DNA of 64,000 bases from Legionella quinlivanii (lineage in GTDB: Bacteria > Pseudomonadota > Gammaproteobacteria > Legionellales > Legionellaceae): the NCBI RefSeq assembly GCF_900461555.1, contig NZ_UGOX01000002.1:40036-104035 (forward strand). The letters run 5' to 3'. The translations under genes were made by a program, and so were the position numbers. The notes beneath the pieces were generated by a model. That model was given only the letters and a program-made list of their open reading frames with translations, ran no database searches and had not been told where the DNA came from. Shown here piece by piece: positions 53,021 through 61,690 of the stretch; the stretch's first letter is position 1, and every line of letters starts with the position of its first letter.

Positions 53021-54133
53021 TTATAGGCAATGAAGCTGTTGAGAGCGAACTTGATTTTTTCCGCTTTTCTTTGCTTCATACAATGTTTTATCGGCTACTG
53101 AAATGATTTGCTCTACGTCTTCCTCTGGGCAGCTTGGGGACACACTCACGATACCAATACTCAGTGTAGTTGCATTCGACACTTCAGATTGAACTTTATT
53201 TTGTAATTTCTGGCATACTAGAATAGCGTCCTCCAGTGAGGTGTTCGACAGAATAGTAGCAAATTCATCTCCCCCAATCCGAAAAGAAGTATCATTTGCT
53301 CTCTGGGCAGAATTTTTTATGGCTGCAGCTAAATTCTTTAAAAACAAATCACCTGAGGGGTGGCCATAGTTGTCATTAAGTCGTTTAAAGTCATCAACGT
53401 CGATTAACACCAAGTTAATTGGATGATGATTGCGTTTGGCTCTAGCAAACTCTTCACTTAGTCTTTGGTCAAAATATCGCCGATTATAAAGGCCCGTCAG
53501 TGAATCGGTGATAGATAAACGCTTGATTTCAATAAGTGCTTCCTCTTTTTCTTTGGTTAATCGAATAGTGTTTTGTAAAATTTTAGATTGGGATTTTGCT
53601 GTAATGAGTAACATGAGAACAAATAAAGAGAACATCGTCGCTAAAATACTGTGATTAAATCCACCCAACCAATAGTTGTAAACGATTAGAGGTAAAAACA
53701 TCGGTAATAAATACGCACAGTAGGCAGGAAGATAAACGGATAATGATGCGAGAGCTCCTGATGCCATTCCCCCGAGAACCAAGGTTATGATATTTTGGTT
53801 CATTTTTAAAAAGTAAGGATAAAATACTAGATAAGAGCTCCCCCACAAGGCACCCATTAGGAATGTCAAGGCCATAAAGATGTGTAGGGCTCGCTTTTGC
53901 TGAGGAAGATAACGCTTTGATTTAATACAATACTTACTATACAGCAAGCGTACTATGCTTAAAAAGATGACAGCAAGTAACCAGGTCATCACCCAATGAA
54001 GTGGTGCTTGTCGGTAGAGTAGATAGAAGGATATCAATACCGATAATAAGCCATTGAAAGGGATTGACCTAAGAGAGCTTTCCAGTAATAACAAAAAGCA
54101 CTCGTCTTGTAGTGGAGAGCGATTTGGTTTCAT
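53021..54133 (-). CDS. membrane diguanylate cyclase (GGDEF)
   Basis: A 370-aa enzyme that makes cyclic di-GMP. The N-terminal 190 residues have five to six membrane segments (a sensory membrane domain). The GGDEF domain follows (about 205-365), with LSITDSLTGLYNRRYFDQRL at its start and the intact active site RIGGDEFATIL near residue 284, so it is probably active. No EAL domain and no RxxD inhibition site just before GGDEF are seen. Confidence 0.92.
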   Translation of the reverse strand: MKPNRSPLQDECFLLLLESSLRSIPFNGLLSVLISFYLLYRQAPLHWVMTWLLAVIFLSIVRLLYSKYCIKSKRYLPQQKRALHIFMALTFLMGALWGSSYLVFYPYFLKMNQNIITLVLGGMASGALASLSVYLPAYCAYLLPMFLPLIVYNYWLGGFNHSILATMFSLFVLMLLITAKSQSKILQNTIRLTKEKEEALIEIKRLSITDSLTGLYNRRYFDQRLSEEFARAKRNHHPINLVLIDVDDFKRLNDNYGHPSGDLFLKNLAAAIKNSAQRANDTSFRIGGDEFATILSNTSLEDAILVCQKLQNKVQSEVSNATTLSIGIVSVSPSCPEEDVEQIISVADKTLYEAKKSGKNQVRSQQLHCL

Positions 54134-54286
54134 GTTCTCTGCATTAACCTTTTTATTTTTTTAATTAATGTTACCGATGGATTATTTTCTATTAGAGTTA
54201 ACTCCTATTATCAATTATAGCCTGTATACCACCTCGTTTCTTCGGCGGTGTTCTGGGTAAAGCATGGACGAACCGAGCTATTCATA

Positions 54287-54592
54287 TCATTGTTCTTGTT
54301 CCAAAGGTTGACTCAAACAAGCTATCACAGGATGTTGTAATAAAAATAAACAAGTCGTTGCTACCCATTGCAAAACTATAGTGTTGTGATAGGTCTTTAT
54401 TAAACCGGGGGCAGAATTTTTTAAAATTTCAAAAAGTGCATGAAGCTCAGTGTAGTGACTGAGGGAAACACTAAATAAACACTCCTCAACATGGAAAAAA
54501 TCTCTATACGCTTGATTATTTAAAATCATAGTCCCTTCTGTATCACAGAGAAAGGCAGGATATGGGTATTCTTCAATGAAGTGCAAGCTCAT
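54287..54592 (-). CDS. small PAS-like protein
   Basis: A 101-aa protein whose start (YPYPAFLCDTEGTMILNNQA) has the pattern of a PAS domain: beta strand, then a turn with DTEG, then helices. It has no output domain. It could be a free-standing sensor partner of the diguanylate cyclase 150 bp downstream on the same strand, or a truncated gene. A weak ribosome binding site precedes the ATG. Confidence 0.45.
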   Translation of the reverse strand: MSLHFIEEYPYPAFLCDTEGTMILNNQAYRDFFHVEECLFSVSLSHYTELHALFEILKNSAPGLIKTYHNTIVLQWVATTCLFLLQHPVIACLSQPLEQEQ

Positions 54593-54698
54593 AGTTGCTC
54601 TGGAGTAAGAGACTAAAGAATAAATAGTACTAATAAAACGAATGTTATACTAGATACACTCAATTGAATGATAGTATGGGTCTTGTACTGGTTTGAAT

Positions 54699-55115
54699 TT
54701 ACGGCCTACAAGAAGCTGGTCTGTATTTATTTGCTAAAGTTCCCCCGGTGCAAGTCCAAGTCAAATCACCATTTGCATTTAGAGTAGGCGTTAATAGGAT
54801 GGTACCGCCTCCGGCAGCTGCTGTATAAGTAATTGTTATCACTCCAGTATTTGCTGCAATGGTGATGGAGGAAACGTTTGCCGTAGCGGCCGGCGAGACA
54901 TACCCAGTAGCGGCTTGAGAGGTGGGAAGTGCATTTCTAGCTATTGTGGTTTCGGCGACTGCCGCTTTAGCAGAGGAGGCTAAACTTAAGCCCTCTGTCA
55001 CTCGAGCGCGAATCGTATAATCTTGATAAGCAGGGATTGCAATAGCTGCTAAAATTCCTACGATAGCCACAACAATCATTAACTCAATCAGTGTAAATCC
55101 CTTATGTTTTTTCAT
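54699..55115 (-). CDS. type IV pilin (PilA/PilE-like)
   Basis: A 138-aa pilin precursor. The class III signal MKKHKG is followed by [20 protein letters not shown]; cleavage after Gly6 and methylation of Phe are expected, and the Glu at position +5 is present. A C-terminal cysteine pair (TWTCTGG and PASCRP) closes the D-loop. The open frame extends far upstream, but the conserved prepilin start fixes the ATG at 55115. Little promoter region remains: the foreign GC-rich module begins about 120 bp upstream. Confidence 0.88.
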   Translation of the reverse strand: MKKHKGFTLIELMIVVAIVGILAAIAIPAYQDYTIRARVTEGLSLASSAKAAVAETTIARNALPTSQAATGYVSPAATANVSSITIAANTGVITITYTAAAGGGTILLTPTLNANGDLTWTCTGGTLANKYRPASCRP

Positions 55116-55153
55116 CTCATTATCCAAATCCTGTGACACTTCCGAAGTAATCA

Positions 55154-56095
55154 TTAAAATGATAAACAGAACCACCACGCGATGGTTCTGTGCGATTGTC
55201 TTTTTGGAACTATTTGCAACTCCCAATGTAATAATAGTACAAGGCTTGGCAACCGCTGTTTCAGCATGCGTACCAGCCAAGCCGAGACTGCCAAGCCAAG
55301 GACGATGAAGAAGTAGCGTTGCCAACCGCCCGCGCCTGCCAGAAAGCTGAATGCGGCCCCCGGATTCAGTACATGAACGAAATTGAAGAATGGCGTGACT
55401 TCGACCTGTTCGCCATAGGCATACGTGCGGACGACGGCGAGCTTGGCGAACTGGTCGGCCATGAAGGCGCACACGGCCACCACATACCAGACCGAGGCCG
55501 ACGTGTGGCGAGCCGTCTGCCACGTGGGAGCGACAAGCGGTATCAGCCGTCCGGCAAGAACGGTGCTGCCCAATCCTAGACACCAGCCCGCCAGCACATC
55601 AGCCGGGAAGTGCATTCCAGCAGCAATGCGCGACCATCCGACCAAGACGGCATAAAGCACCAAACCGACGCGGCCACGGCGACCCATCAAAGGCCAAAGC
55701 GCGCCGATAACTAACGCCGAATAGGTAGCATGCCCACTGGGCAGGCTGTAGTGCCGCTCATGCTCACTGATGATGCGCACTAACTCGCCGAAGACGGCGG
55801 GCGGACGCGGGAAGTCGAGCCACAGCTTCAAGACAGTGGCGGCCAGCAAGGCCAGCAGGAAGGCGGTGCCAAAAACAATGAGCCGATGCCAAACTGCATC
55901 AGCGCGGGCTAAATTGGTTGCTGACTTCGACCACCACCACAGACCCAGCAGCGTCAAGGGCGCTGTCCAGTAATTGCCTACGAGGCTGAAGAACCACACC
56001 AGCGGTCCCAGCGCGGCAGGCGTTCCCGCATTGATGACCTGGAACAACGCGACGTTCAGACCATACCAGTCATAGAGAATGAATTTCCAGTTCAT
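55154..56095 (-). pseudogene. pbrB: pbrBC-like fusion (PAP2 phosphatase plus LspA), 3' end lost
   Basis: The first 200 residues form a PAP2-type undecaprenyl-pyrophosphate phosphatase: KLWLDFPRPP, LPSGHATYS and [17 protein letters not shown] are its three motifs. A lipoprotein signal peptidase (LspA) part follows ([19 protein letters not shown]) but stops after about RMLKQRLP near 55236, so the catalytic Asp motifs of LspA are gone. The remaining codons come from the AT-rich neighbour. PbrB/PbrC act in lead precipitation in Cupriavidus. The phosphatase half may still work. Confidence 0.8.
55166..55191. terminator. hairpin after the lead-resistance genes
   Basis: ACAGAACCA (55166-55174) and TGGTTCTGT (55183-55191) form a 9-bp stem with an 8-base loop. 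A short T-containing run follows on the minus strand (TTTATCATTTT). It could end leftward transcription of the pbr genes before it reaches the pilin. Confidence 0.45.
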
Positions 56096-58497
56096 CGGCG
56101 CAACAGCCTCAAGCCATTGCCCACGACAAGCAAGCTGGCTCCCATGTCGGCAAACACGGCCATCCACATGGTCGCGTGACCAGTGAAGGTGAGTACCAGA
56201 AACACCGCTTTAATGCCCAGTGCCAGCACGATGTTTTGCATCAGTACCTGAGCCGTCGCACGTGACAGGCGCACAAAAGTCGGAATCTTGCGCAAGTCAT
56301 CGTCCATCAGGGCGACGTCCGCCGTCTCAATGGCCGTGTCGGTGCCAGCGGCCCCCATTGCAAATCCGATGTCAGCACGTGCCAACGCCGGGGCATCGTT
56401 GATACCGTCGCCGACCATCCCGACCTTGCCAGTCTGCGCCAGTTGTTCGACCTCGCGCAGTTTGTCCTCTGGCAGCAAATTGCCCTGCGCCCGATCAATC
56501 CCGGCTTGTGTGGCAATTGCCTGCGCGGTGTGCGGGTTGTCGCCAGTCAGCATCATGGTGTTGATGCCGAGCGCATGCAGCTCGCCGATAGCGCTCCTGC
56601 TGCTGTCCTTGATGGTGTCTGCCACCGCGATCAGGGCTTGCGCACGCTTTGTGCTCACCAGGATCACTACAGTTTTGCCTTCGCGCTCCATCGCAGCGAT
56701 GCGCTGCTCCAATTCAGGTGGACAATGCCCCAGCTCTTCGAGCATCCGATGGTTGCCAAGGTGATAGGTCACACCGTCAATGCTGCCTCGCACGCCACGA
56801 CCGGGCAGTGCAACGAACTCGGCAACATCGTGTAGCGCAACCCCTTCGGCATGCGCTGCCTGCGCTATGGCTTTGGACACGGGATGGTCAGAGCGAGCCG
56901 CGAGACTGGCGGCAATGCTTCGGCTGCTGGCTGGTAGCGCATCGCCCCACGCGACGAAATCGGTTTGCGCAGGTTTGCCGTGCGTGATCGTGCCGGTCTT
57001 GTCCAGTGCCAGCCAGCGCAGCTTGCGGCCTTCTTCCAGATAGACGCCACCCTTGATAAGAATGCCGTGCCGCGCCGCCGCCGCCAAGCCGCTAACGATG
57101 CTGACCGGTGTGGAGATTACCAGCGCGCACGGGCAGGCGACGACCAGCAAAACCAGCGAGCGGTAAATCCAGTCCAGCCACGCTGCGCCCATGAATAGCG
57201 GGGGAATCAGTGCGACCGCAACCGCCACACCGAATACGGTTGGCGTGTACCAGCGTGCAAACTGATCGACAAAGCGTTGAGTAGGTGCGCGGCTACCTTG
57301 GGCAGCTTCCACCGCGTGGATAATGCGGGCCAATGTGGAGTTGCTGGCCGTGGCCGTAACGCGATACTCAAACGAGCCGGATTCGTTGATGGTGGCGGCG
57401 AACACCAGATCACCAGGCGCTTTTTCAACTGGCAGGCTTTCACCAGTGATCGGCGCTTGGTTGACCGTAGAGCGTCCTTCCAGCACTTCGCCATCGAGGG
57501 CGATACGCTCACCCGGCTTGACCCGAACCCGGCTGCCGATGGCGACCTGCTTGGCATCCTCTTCGCGCCACGAACCATCCGGCTGCTGCACCGTGGCTTG
57601 TTCCGGGGCAAGGTCGAGCAGGCCACGAATGGCGTTGCGAGCACGGTCCAGCGACTTTGCCTCGATCACTTCAGCGAGTGCAAACAGCACCATCACCATC
57701 GCTGCTTCCGGCCAGTGACCGATCAACATGGCGCCCGTGACGGCTATTGACATCAGGGCGTTCATGTTGAGGTTGCGGTTCTTGAGCGCAATCCAGCCCT
57801 TCTTGTAGGTGGAAAGGCCGCCCGCGAAGATCGCGACGAGCGCCAGAACAACGACTGACCAATGGTTGCCGTTGTGGAACCAGTAGACGGCTTCCGCAGC
57901 CAATGCAGCCGCCAAGGAGATGCCAAGCGGCCCCCAGTTGGTAGATGCGACTGTCGATATCGCCGGCGAGGCGTTGGCTTCCTCCGCATTGAGCACTTGC
58001 GCCTCGAAGTTCAGAGATTTCAGCGCGGCCAATACTTCCGGCAGGGTGTGGGCAGCATGGCGCACGGACAGGGTGCGCTGCATCAGGTTGAAATCGAGAT
58101 TGGTCACCCCGGCTACCGTGGCAAGCTTGTTGCGGATCAGCGCTTCTTCGGTTGGACAATCCATCTTGGCGATGACCAGCTTGGTCGTCTGCTCGTCAGA
58201 AGCTTTATCCATGCGCACGGCCTGCATGCCGATGGCCTTCAAGGCTTGCTCAACCGGAGTCAACGATGGCAGTTCATGCCGCACGGCCAAGGTGCGCTGC
58301 ATCAGGTTGAAGTCAAGCCCGACCACGCCCGGCAGCGCGGCTAGCTTGCTTCGGATCAGCGCCTCTTCCGTGGGGCAATCCATGTTCTCGATGCGGTAGA
58401 CCGCTTGGGCCGATTCAGCCGTTAGCTGGGCTTGCGCAGGGGGCTGGCTGATCGGCACGGTCGAGCAGCCGCACCCCTTTGAACCGCATTCGCTCAT
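56092..58497 (-). CDS. pbrA: Pb/Cd/Zn-translocating P1B-type ATPase
   Basis: An 801-aa efflux ATPase that pumps divalent soft metals out of the cytoplasm. The N-terminus is cysteine-rich (CGSKGCGC). Two repeated metal-binding domains follow, each with MDCPTEEALIR (near residues 38 and 112). Membrane helices, the ion-site CPC in VACPCALVIS, phosphorylation site DKTGTITHGKP and hinge GDGINDAPALARAD are all present. GC-rich, unlike its surroundings. Its stop overlaps the pbrB start (ATGA). Divergent to pbrR. Confidence 0.93.
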   Translation of the reverse strand: MSECGSKGCGCSTVPISQPPAQAQLTAESAQAVYRIENMDCPTEEALIRSKLAALPGVVGLDFNLMQRTLAVRHELPSLTPVEQALKAIGMQAVRMDKASDEQTTKLVIAKMDCPTEEALIRNKLATVAGVTNLDFNLMQRTLSVRHAAHTLPEVLAALKSLNFEAQVLNAEEANASPAISTVASTNWGPLGISLAAALAAEAVYWFHNGNHWSVVVLALVAIFAGGLSTYKKGWIALKNRNLNMNALMSIAVTGAMLIGHWPEAAMVMVLFALAEVIEAKSLDRARNAIRGLLDLAPEQATVQQPDGSWREEDAKQVAIGSRVRVKPGERIALDGEVLEGRSTVNQAPITGESLPVEKAPGDLVFAATINESGSFEYRVTATASNSTLARIIHAVEAAQGSRAPTQRFVDQFARWYTPTVFGVAVAVALIPPLFMGAAWLDWIYRSLVLLVVACPCALVISTPVSIVSGLAAAARHGILIKGGVYLEEGRKLRWLALDKTGTITHGKPAQTDFVAWGDALPASSRSIAASLAARSDHPVSKAIAQAAHAEGVALHDVAEFVALPGRGVRGSIDGVTYHLGNHRMLEELGHCPPELEQRIAAMEREGKTVVILVSTKRAQALIAVADTIKDSSRSAIGELHALGINTMMLTGDNPHTAQAIATQAGIDRAQGNLLPEDKLREVEQLAQTGKVGMVGDGINDAPALARADIGFAMGAAGTDTAIETADVALMDDDLRKIPTFVRLSRATAQVLMQNIVLALGIKAVFLVLTFTGHATMWMAVFADMGASLLVVGNGLRLLRR

Positions 58498-58530
58498 GAC
58501 AATTCCTTTACGCAGATTTCTGTATTGCTC

Positions 58531-58561
58531 ATTAAAGACCCTATAGCTACTATAGAGTCAA
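58531..58561 (-). promoter_or_regulatory. MerR-type promoter and operator of pbrA
   Basis: On the minus strand: TTGACT (-35, 58561-58556), a 19-bp spacer and TTTAAT (-10, 58536-58531). The spacer contains a near-perfect dyad, ACTCTATAG-tag-CTATAGGGT (58558-58538). An over-long 19-bp spacer with a central dyad is the hallmark of promoters that MerR-family activators twist open, here for the divergent pbrA. Confidence 0.85.
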
Positions 58562-58581
58562 GTTTTAAATGAGGATGAAAT

Positions 58582-59038
58582 ATGGAAATCAGGATTGGTG
58601 AACTTGCCAAGCGGACAAGGTGCGAGATCGTCACCATCCGCTATTACGAGAAGGAGGGGCTATTGCCAAAGCCAGCGCGCAGCGGCGGCAACTTCCGGCT
58701 ATACGGTGACGCTCACGTCGAGCGCTTGCAGTTCATCCGCCATTGCCGTTCGCTCGACATGACGCTGGGAGCAATCCAGGCATTGCTGGACCTGCGAGAT
58801 AACCCGAATCAGGATTGCGGCGAGGTCAATGCGCTACTGGATGGCCATATCCAACAAGTAGAGGCCCGCGTGGAAGCGTTGTTACAGTTGAAGAAACACT
58901 TGGCCGTTTTGCGCGAGAGGTGCTCAGGGCGCTCGACAGGTAGAAGGCATGCGGCATCTTACAAGGGCTGGCAGATTGTTGTAGCCAGGCCGTTTCCGCC
59001 TCAAATGCGCCTGTGGCGTGACCTGCCAACTGCATGAT
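58582..59038 (+). pseudogene. pbrR: PbrR/CadR MerR-family regulator, C-terminus frameshifted
   Basis: The N-terminal MerR DNA-binding domain is intact (IGELAKRTRCEIVTIRYYEK, RSGGNFRLYGDAHVERLQFI), with metal ligands Cys14 and Cys79 (NQDCGEVN). After Cys114-Ser-Gly the frame departs from the family. Removing one G near 58927 and one near 58946 restores ACGILQGLADCCSQAVSASN and a stop at 59019-59021, giving exactly 145 aa, the length of PbrR. The third metal cysteine is lost in the sequence as given. Either a regulator unable to sense metal, or two base-calling errors. Confidence 0.85.
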
Positions 59039-59048
59039 CGAGCTTTCG

Positions 59049-59086
59049 CTTAGCGTGCTTTATTTTCCGTTTTCTGAGGCGACCCC
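59049..59086 (+). repeat. Tn21-subgroup 38-bp terminal inverted repeat
   Basis: Read on the minus strand it begins GGGGTCGCCTCAGAAAACGG and continues into AAAATAAAGCACGCTAAG, the terminal repeat of Tn3-family transposons of the Tn21 group. It marks the right end of the GC-rich lead-resistance module. No matching left repeat is found near 55.2 kb, where pbrBC is cut. Confidence 0.88.
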
Positions 59087-59306
59087 ATCCAGCATGGACT
59101 TTACGCAGTAATTTGGATAATAACCCTATGGTATGGATGATTATGGTGAATGGTTTTATTATCGATGCCAGAAGAGCCACCTATGAAATCCAAGAGCAAG
59201 CATATAGAGCCCGGCATTATTCCTTATATTCCTCAAACAAAACAACTGCTTAGGTAATTAAGTTGTCAATATTTGATATATATCAAAAAGGATATACAAT
59301 ACTGTT
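59087..59306. other. gene-free stretch before the toxin-antitoxin remnant
   Basis: About 220 bp. A 24-codon frame (59182 onward, MKSKSKHIEPGIIPYIPQTK) may be a gene tail. The bases before the toxin (GTCAATATTTGATATATATC) look like an AT-rich promoter. Otherwise nothing is recognised. Confidence 0.3.
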
Positions 59307-59598
59307 ATGGTCTGGAAAATAATAATACCAACCAAAGTTGGAAAAAAATATTAAAGCTACCAAAATCGGTTCAGGCTGCCGTGTTATTGTTGGTTCGCCA
59401 TCTTGAACATCATGGCCCAGCGACTGGGTGGGGGTTGGAAAAAATTATAGCAAGTTACAAGGTATGCCTGGAGATAAACGCCACTGCCATCTGAGTAAAG
59501 GGAAACCAACTTATGTATGCTGTTGGGAAGTTATCGATAAAAAATTGAAAATTACGGAAATATATTATGTCGGCACTCACGAAAAAGCACCATACTGA
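59307..59598 (+). pseudogene. RelE-like toxin, broken by homopolymer indels
   Basis: Three frames together spell a complete RelE-type mRNA interferase: MVWKIIIPTKV (from 59307), then LKLPKSVQAAVLLLVRHLEH, then NYSKLQGMPGDKRHCHLSKG, KPTYVCCWEV and YVGTHEKAPY to the stop at 59596. Removing single bases from four runs (GG at 59340-59341, the next A7, GGGGG and A6 near 59430-59445) restores one frame. It overlaps its antitoxin. As given it cannot make toxin. Confidence 0.75.
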
Positions 59599-59919
59599 TG
59601 ATGTTGCCAAAATATCTTGGCATGGGGGACTTTATGCGGTTCCAATTGAAGTGATGGAACGTTATAAAGTTACATCTGATGATAAGTACATTTCGATTGA
59701 TGATCTATTTAGTGATTTGACTCAAGATCTGGTGAACCAGGTATGTTATTAAAAGGCTTAAGATATCGGGAGGGATTGAGCCAGATTGATTTTGCTAAAA
59801 AATTAAACGTCAGTCAAACCAATCTTTCTGCCATGGAAAATGGAAGACGTGCTATCGGTAAAGAACTTGCGAAGCGAATCGCTGATCTTTTTGAAGTAGA
59901 TTACCGAATCTTTCTATGA
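59567..59919 (+). pseudogene. XRE-family antitoxin, broken by one indel
   Basis: The N-terminal part (59567-59752, KISWHGGLYAVPIEVMERYK) and a second frame (59743-59919, MLLKGLRYREGLSQIDFAKK then NVSQTNLSAMENGRRAIGKE) make a typical antitoxin of about 117 aa. Its C-terminal helix-turn-helix ends in RIADLFEVDYRIFL. One missing A near 59736 (GTGAACC for GTGAAACC) separates them. The second frame could also start at its own ATG and give a 58-aa DNA-binding protein. Confidence 0.75.
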
Positions 59920-59942
59920 AACGGTATTTTTAAATTTTTGCG

Positions 59943-60215
59943 TCAGGGCGCAAGTTCCGGAGCGCTAGGCCTATGGGCTGTTTTTTGGTATATCGAGAAT
60001 CGCTCTCCATGCAGTTTTTTATTCCCTAAAAAACGATCACAGCGTTTAATATTATTCTTTTCTTGAGCCTTATTTTTTAATGCTCGCCCCAACTGAGTTA
60101 ACGACAGCTTTTTTTCCCTGAGTAAGGCATTGATAAATAAATTAAGAGTATTAAATCGTTTTCCATGGATAGTACTTGATAGCAAATTGTGTAAAAATCG
60201 CTTTTATGTGCATGA
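59943..60215 (-). pseudogene. IS4-family transposase fragment, N-terminal part
   Basis: The minus strand reads LLSSTIHGKRFNTLNLFINA, LLREKKLSLTQLGRALKN and NIKRCDRFLGNKKLHGERFS, the start of an IS4-type transposase. It then runs into unrelated codons near 59985. A missing T near 60205 separates it from its ATG region. The catalytic part is absent. Confidence 0.6.
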
Positions 60216-60292
60216 GATATCCTAATCAAAATTGTTCGCAAAAACTATTTGATCATATATCTTCATGCACTGCCACTTTTTAATATCCCTAT

Positions 60293-61432
60293 TTATGAGG
60301 GGGAGCCCTCAGGGGCCAAAGTGGTGTCTCTAGAGCCGCAGTTTCTAGACTTATGAGTTCTCAAGCGTACTGTGGAGAAGGCTGATTCAATAGGATTAGT
60401 TGTCCGTATGTGGATCCAGTGCTCTGCTGGAAAGTCATAGAAAGCCAGCAGCTCCTCTTTGTCTTTGACAAGGCACTCCATGGCCTTTGGGTATTTAGCA
60501 CTGTAGAGCGCAACTGTATTATCAAACGCCTTATAGGCATCTTCTCGCTTTTTCAGCCATCCAAATCTCATGTAGCGAGGCTTTTACCTTAGGCTGCATA
60601 GACTTGGGAAGTTTGGTTCAACACATTAGCTGTTTTGTGCACCCAGCATCGTTGATGCCGGGTTTCTGGATAAACCTTGCTTATCGCTCCCCAAAACCCT
60701 AAGGCACCATCCCCAATCGCTAATTTAGGCGCTGTAGGAAGACCGCGTTGACGTAAGTTTAACAGCACTTCTTCCCAGCTAGCCGTTGATTCCCGATAGC
60801 CATCACAAACGGCAACAAGTTCCTTTAATCCGCTCTCGGTGACACCAATAATCACTAGAAGGCACAGTTTATCATCCATACGAACCTTGCTGTAAATACC
60901 ATCTGCCCACCAATAAACATAGCGTTTGCTCCTTAAATCCTGGCGCTGCCACTCCTTGTGCTCAAAGCCATTTTTCCTTTAAGCGGGATACTGTATTGGC
61001 CGATAAACCTCGCGCACTCTCTCCAACCAATGCCGATAAGGCATCCGTATAATCACCCGTGGATAACCCCTTTAAATACAGCCAGGGAATGAGTTCTTCC
61101 AGGCTTTTAGTACGTCTTAAATAAGGCGGCAATAGCTGGCTGTTGAAGTGAATGCCTGAGCCACTGCGGTCCCTTACCTTAGGTACCTGAACTTCCACCT
61201 CGCCGATTCCTGTCTGAATCTGGCGAGAAGGCAGATAACCATTCCTAACCACTGAAGGACGGCCATCCAGTAAACGCACTTCAGAATAGGCTGACAGCAT
61301 CTCGGATAACTCCGCTTCTACTGCTTTTCTTATTAATTCCTTGGCTCCTTCCCTTAACACCTCAGTTAACGGGTCTTCTAGACCTCTTTCTCTCTCTGGT
61401 GCTGACGCAAGCTTTAGACTACAATCCTTCAT
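60293..61432 (-). pseudogene. IS256-family (Mutator-type) transposase, frameshifted and truncated
   Basis: Starts with the ATG at 61432 (AAAGGAG upstream). Three frames give a continuous IS256 transposase: LTEVLREGAKELIRKAVEAE, RNGYLPSRQIQTGIGEVEVQ, DDKLCLLVIIGVTESGLKEL with the catalytic D, GDGALGFWGAISKVYPETRH, and FPAEHWIHIRTTNPIESAFS. Breaks near 60968, 60600 and 60550 are each one base in a run (A, C, A). The protein ends early after GSRDTTL near 60320, so the 3' end is missing. An unrelated IS4 fragment lies beyond it. Confidence 0.82.
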
Positions 61433-61690
61433 GGCGTATCTCCTTTGTTGATTTTTGTTCCCGCTAAAACAATCAACAGAATACGCCACCTAACTTAACT
61501 TGTCATACACCACTTTCGACTATAACTCTTTAATTTTAGCGCTCTTATTGGTTGCGATAGGACGAAAGTTACCCTCAGGTATTACTACGTGTGTAGCTAC
61601 TACGTTATTAGGCGTTGGTTATTGCTCATCAGATGCGTCATTTTGAATTTTAAATTCGGGGCTTGGGGAGTAATGGAACGGCCAACCGAC
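61433..61690. other. non-coding stretch between two broken transposases
   Basis: About 260 bp. The first part probably includes the outer inverted repeat of the IS256 element (GAGTTATAGTCGAAAGTGGT on the minus strand, ending near 61531). The remainder is presumably the terminal part of the Tn3 element; I cannot identify its repeat. Confidence 0.35.

Noticed and set aside
54699..55583. 294-codon ORF spanning the pilin and the LspA region
   Set aside because: The conserved prepilin start at 55115 fixes the gene. The upstream part is an out-of-frame read of the pbrBC gene.
56220..58399. Many ORFs of 60-160 codons opposite pbrA
   Set aside because: High GC content makes open frames by chance; pbrA covers the stretch with all P-type ATPase motifs.
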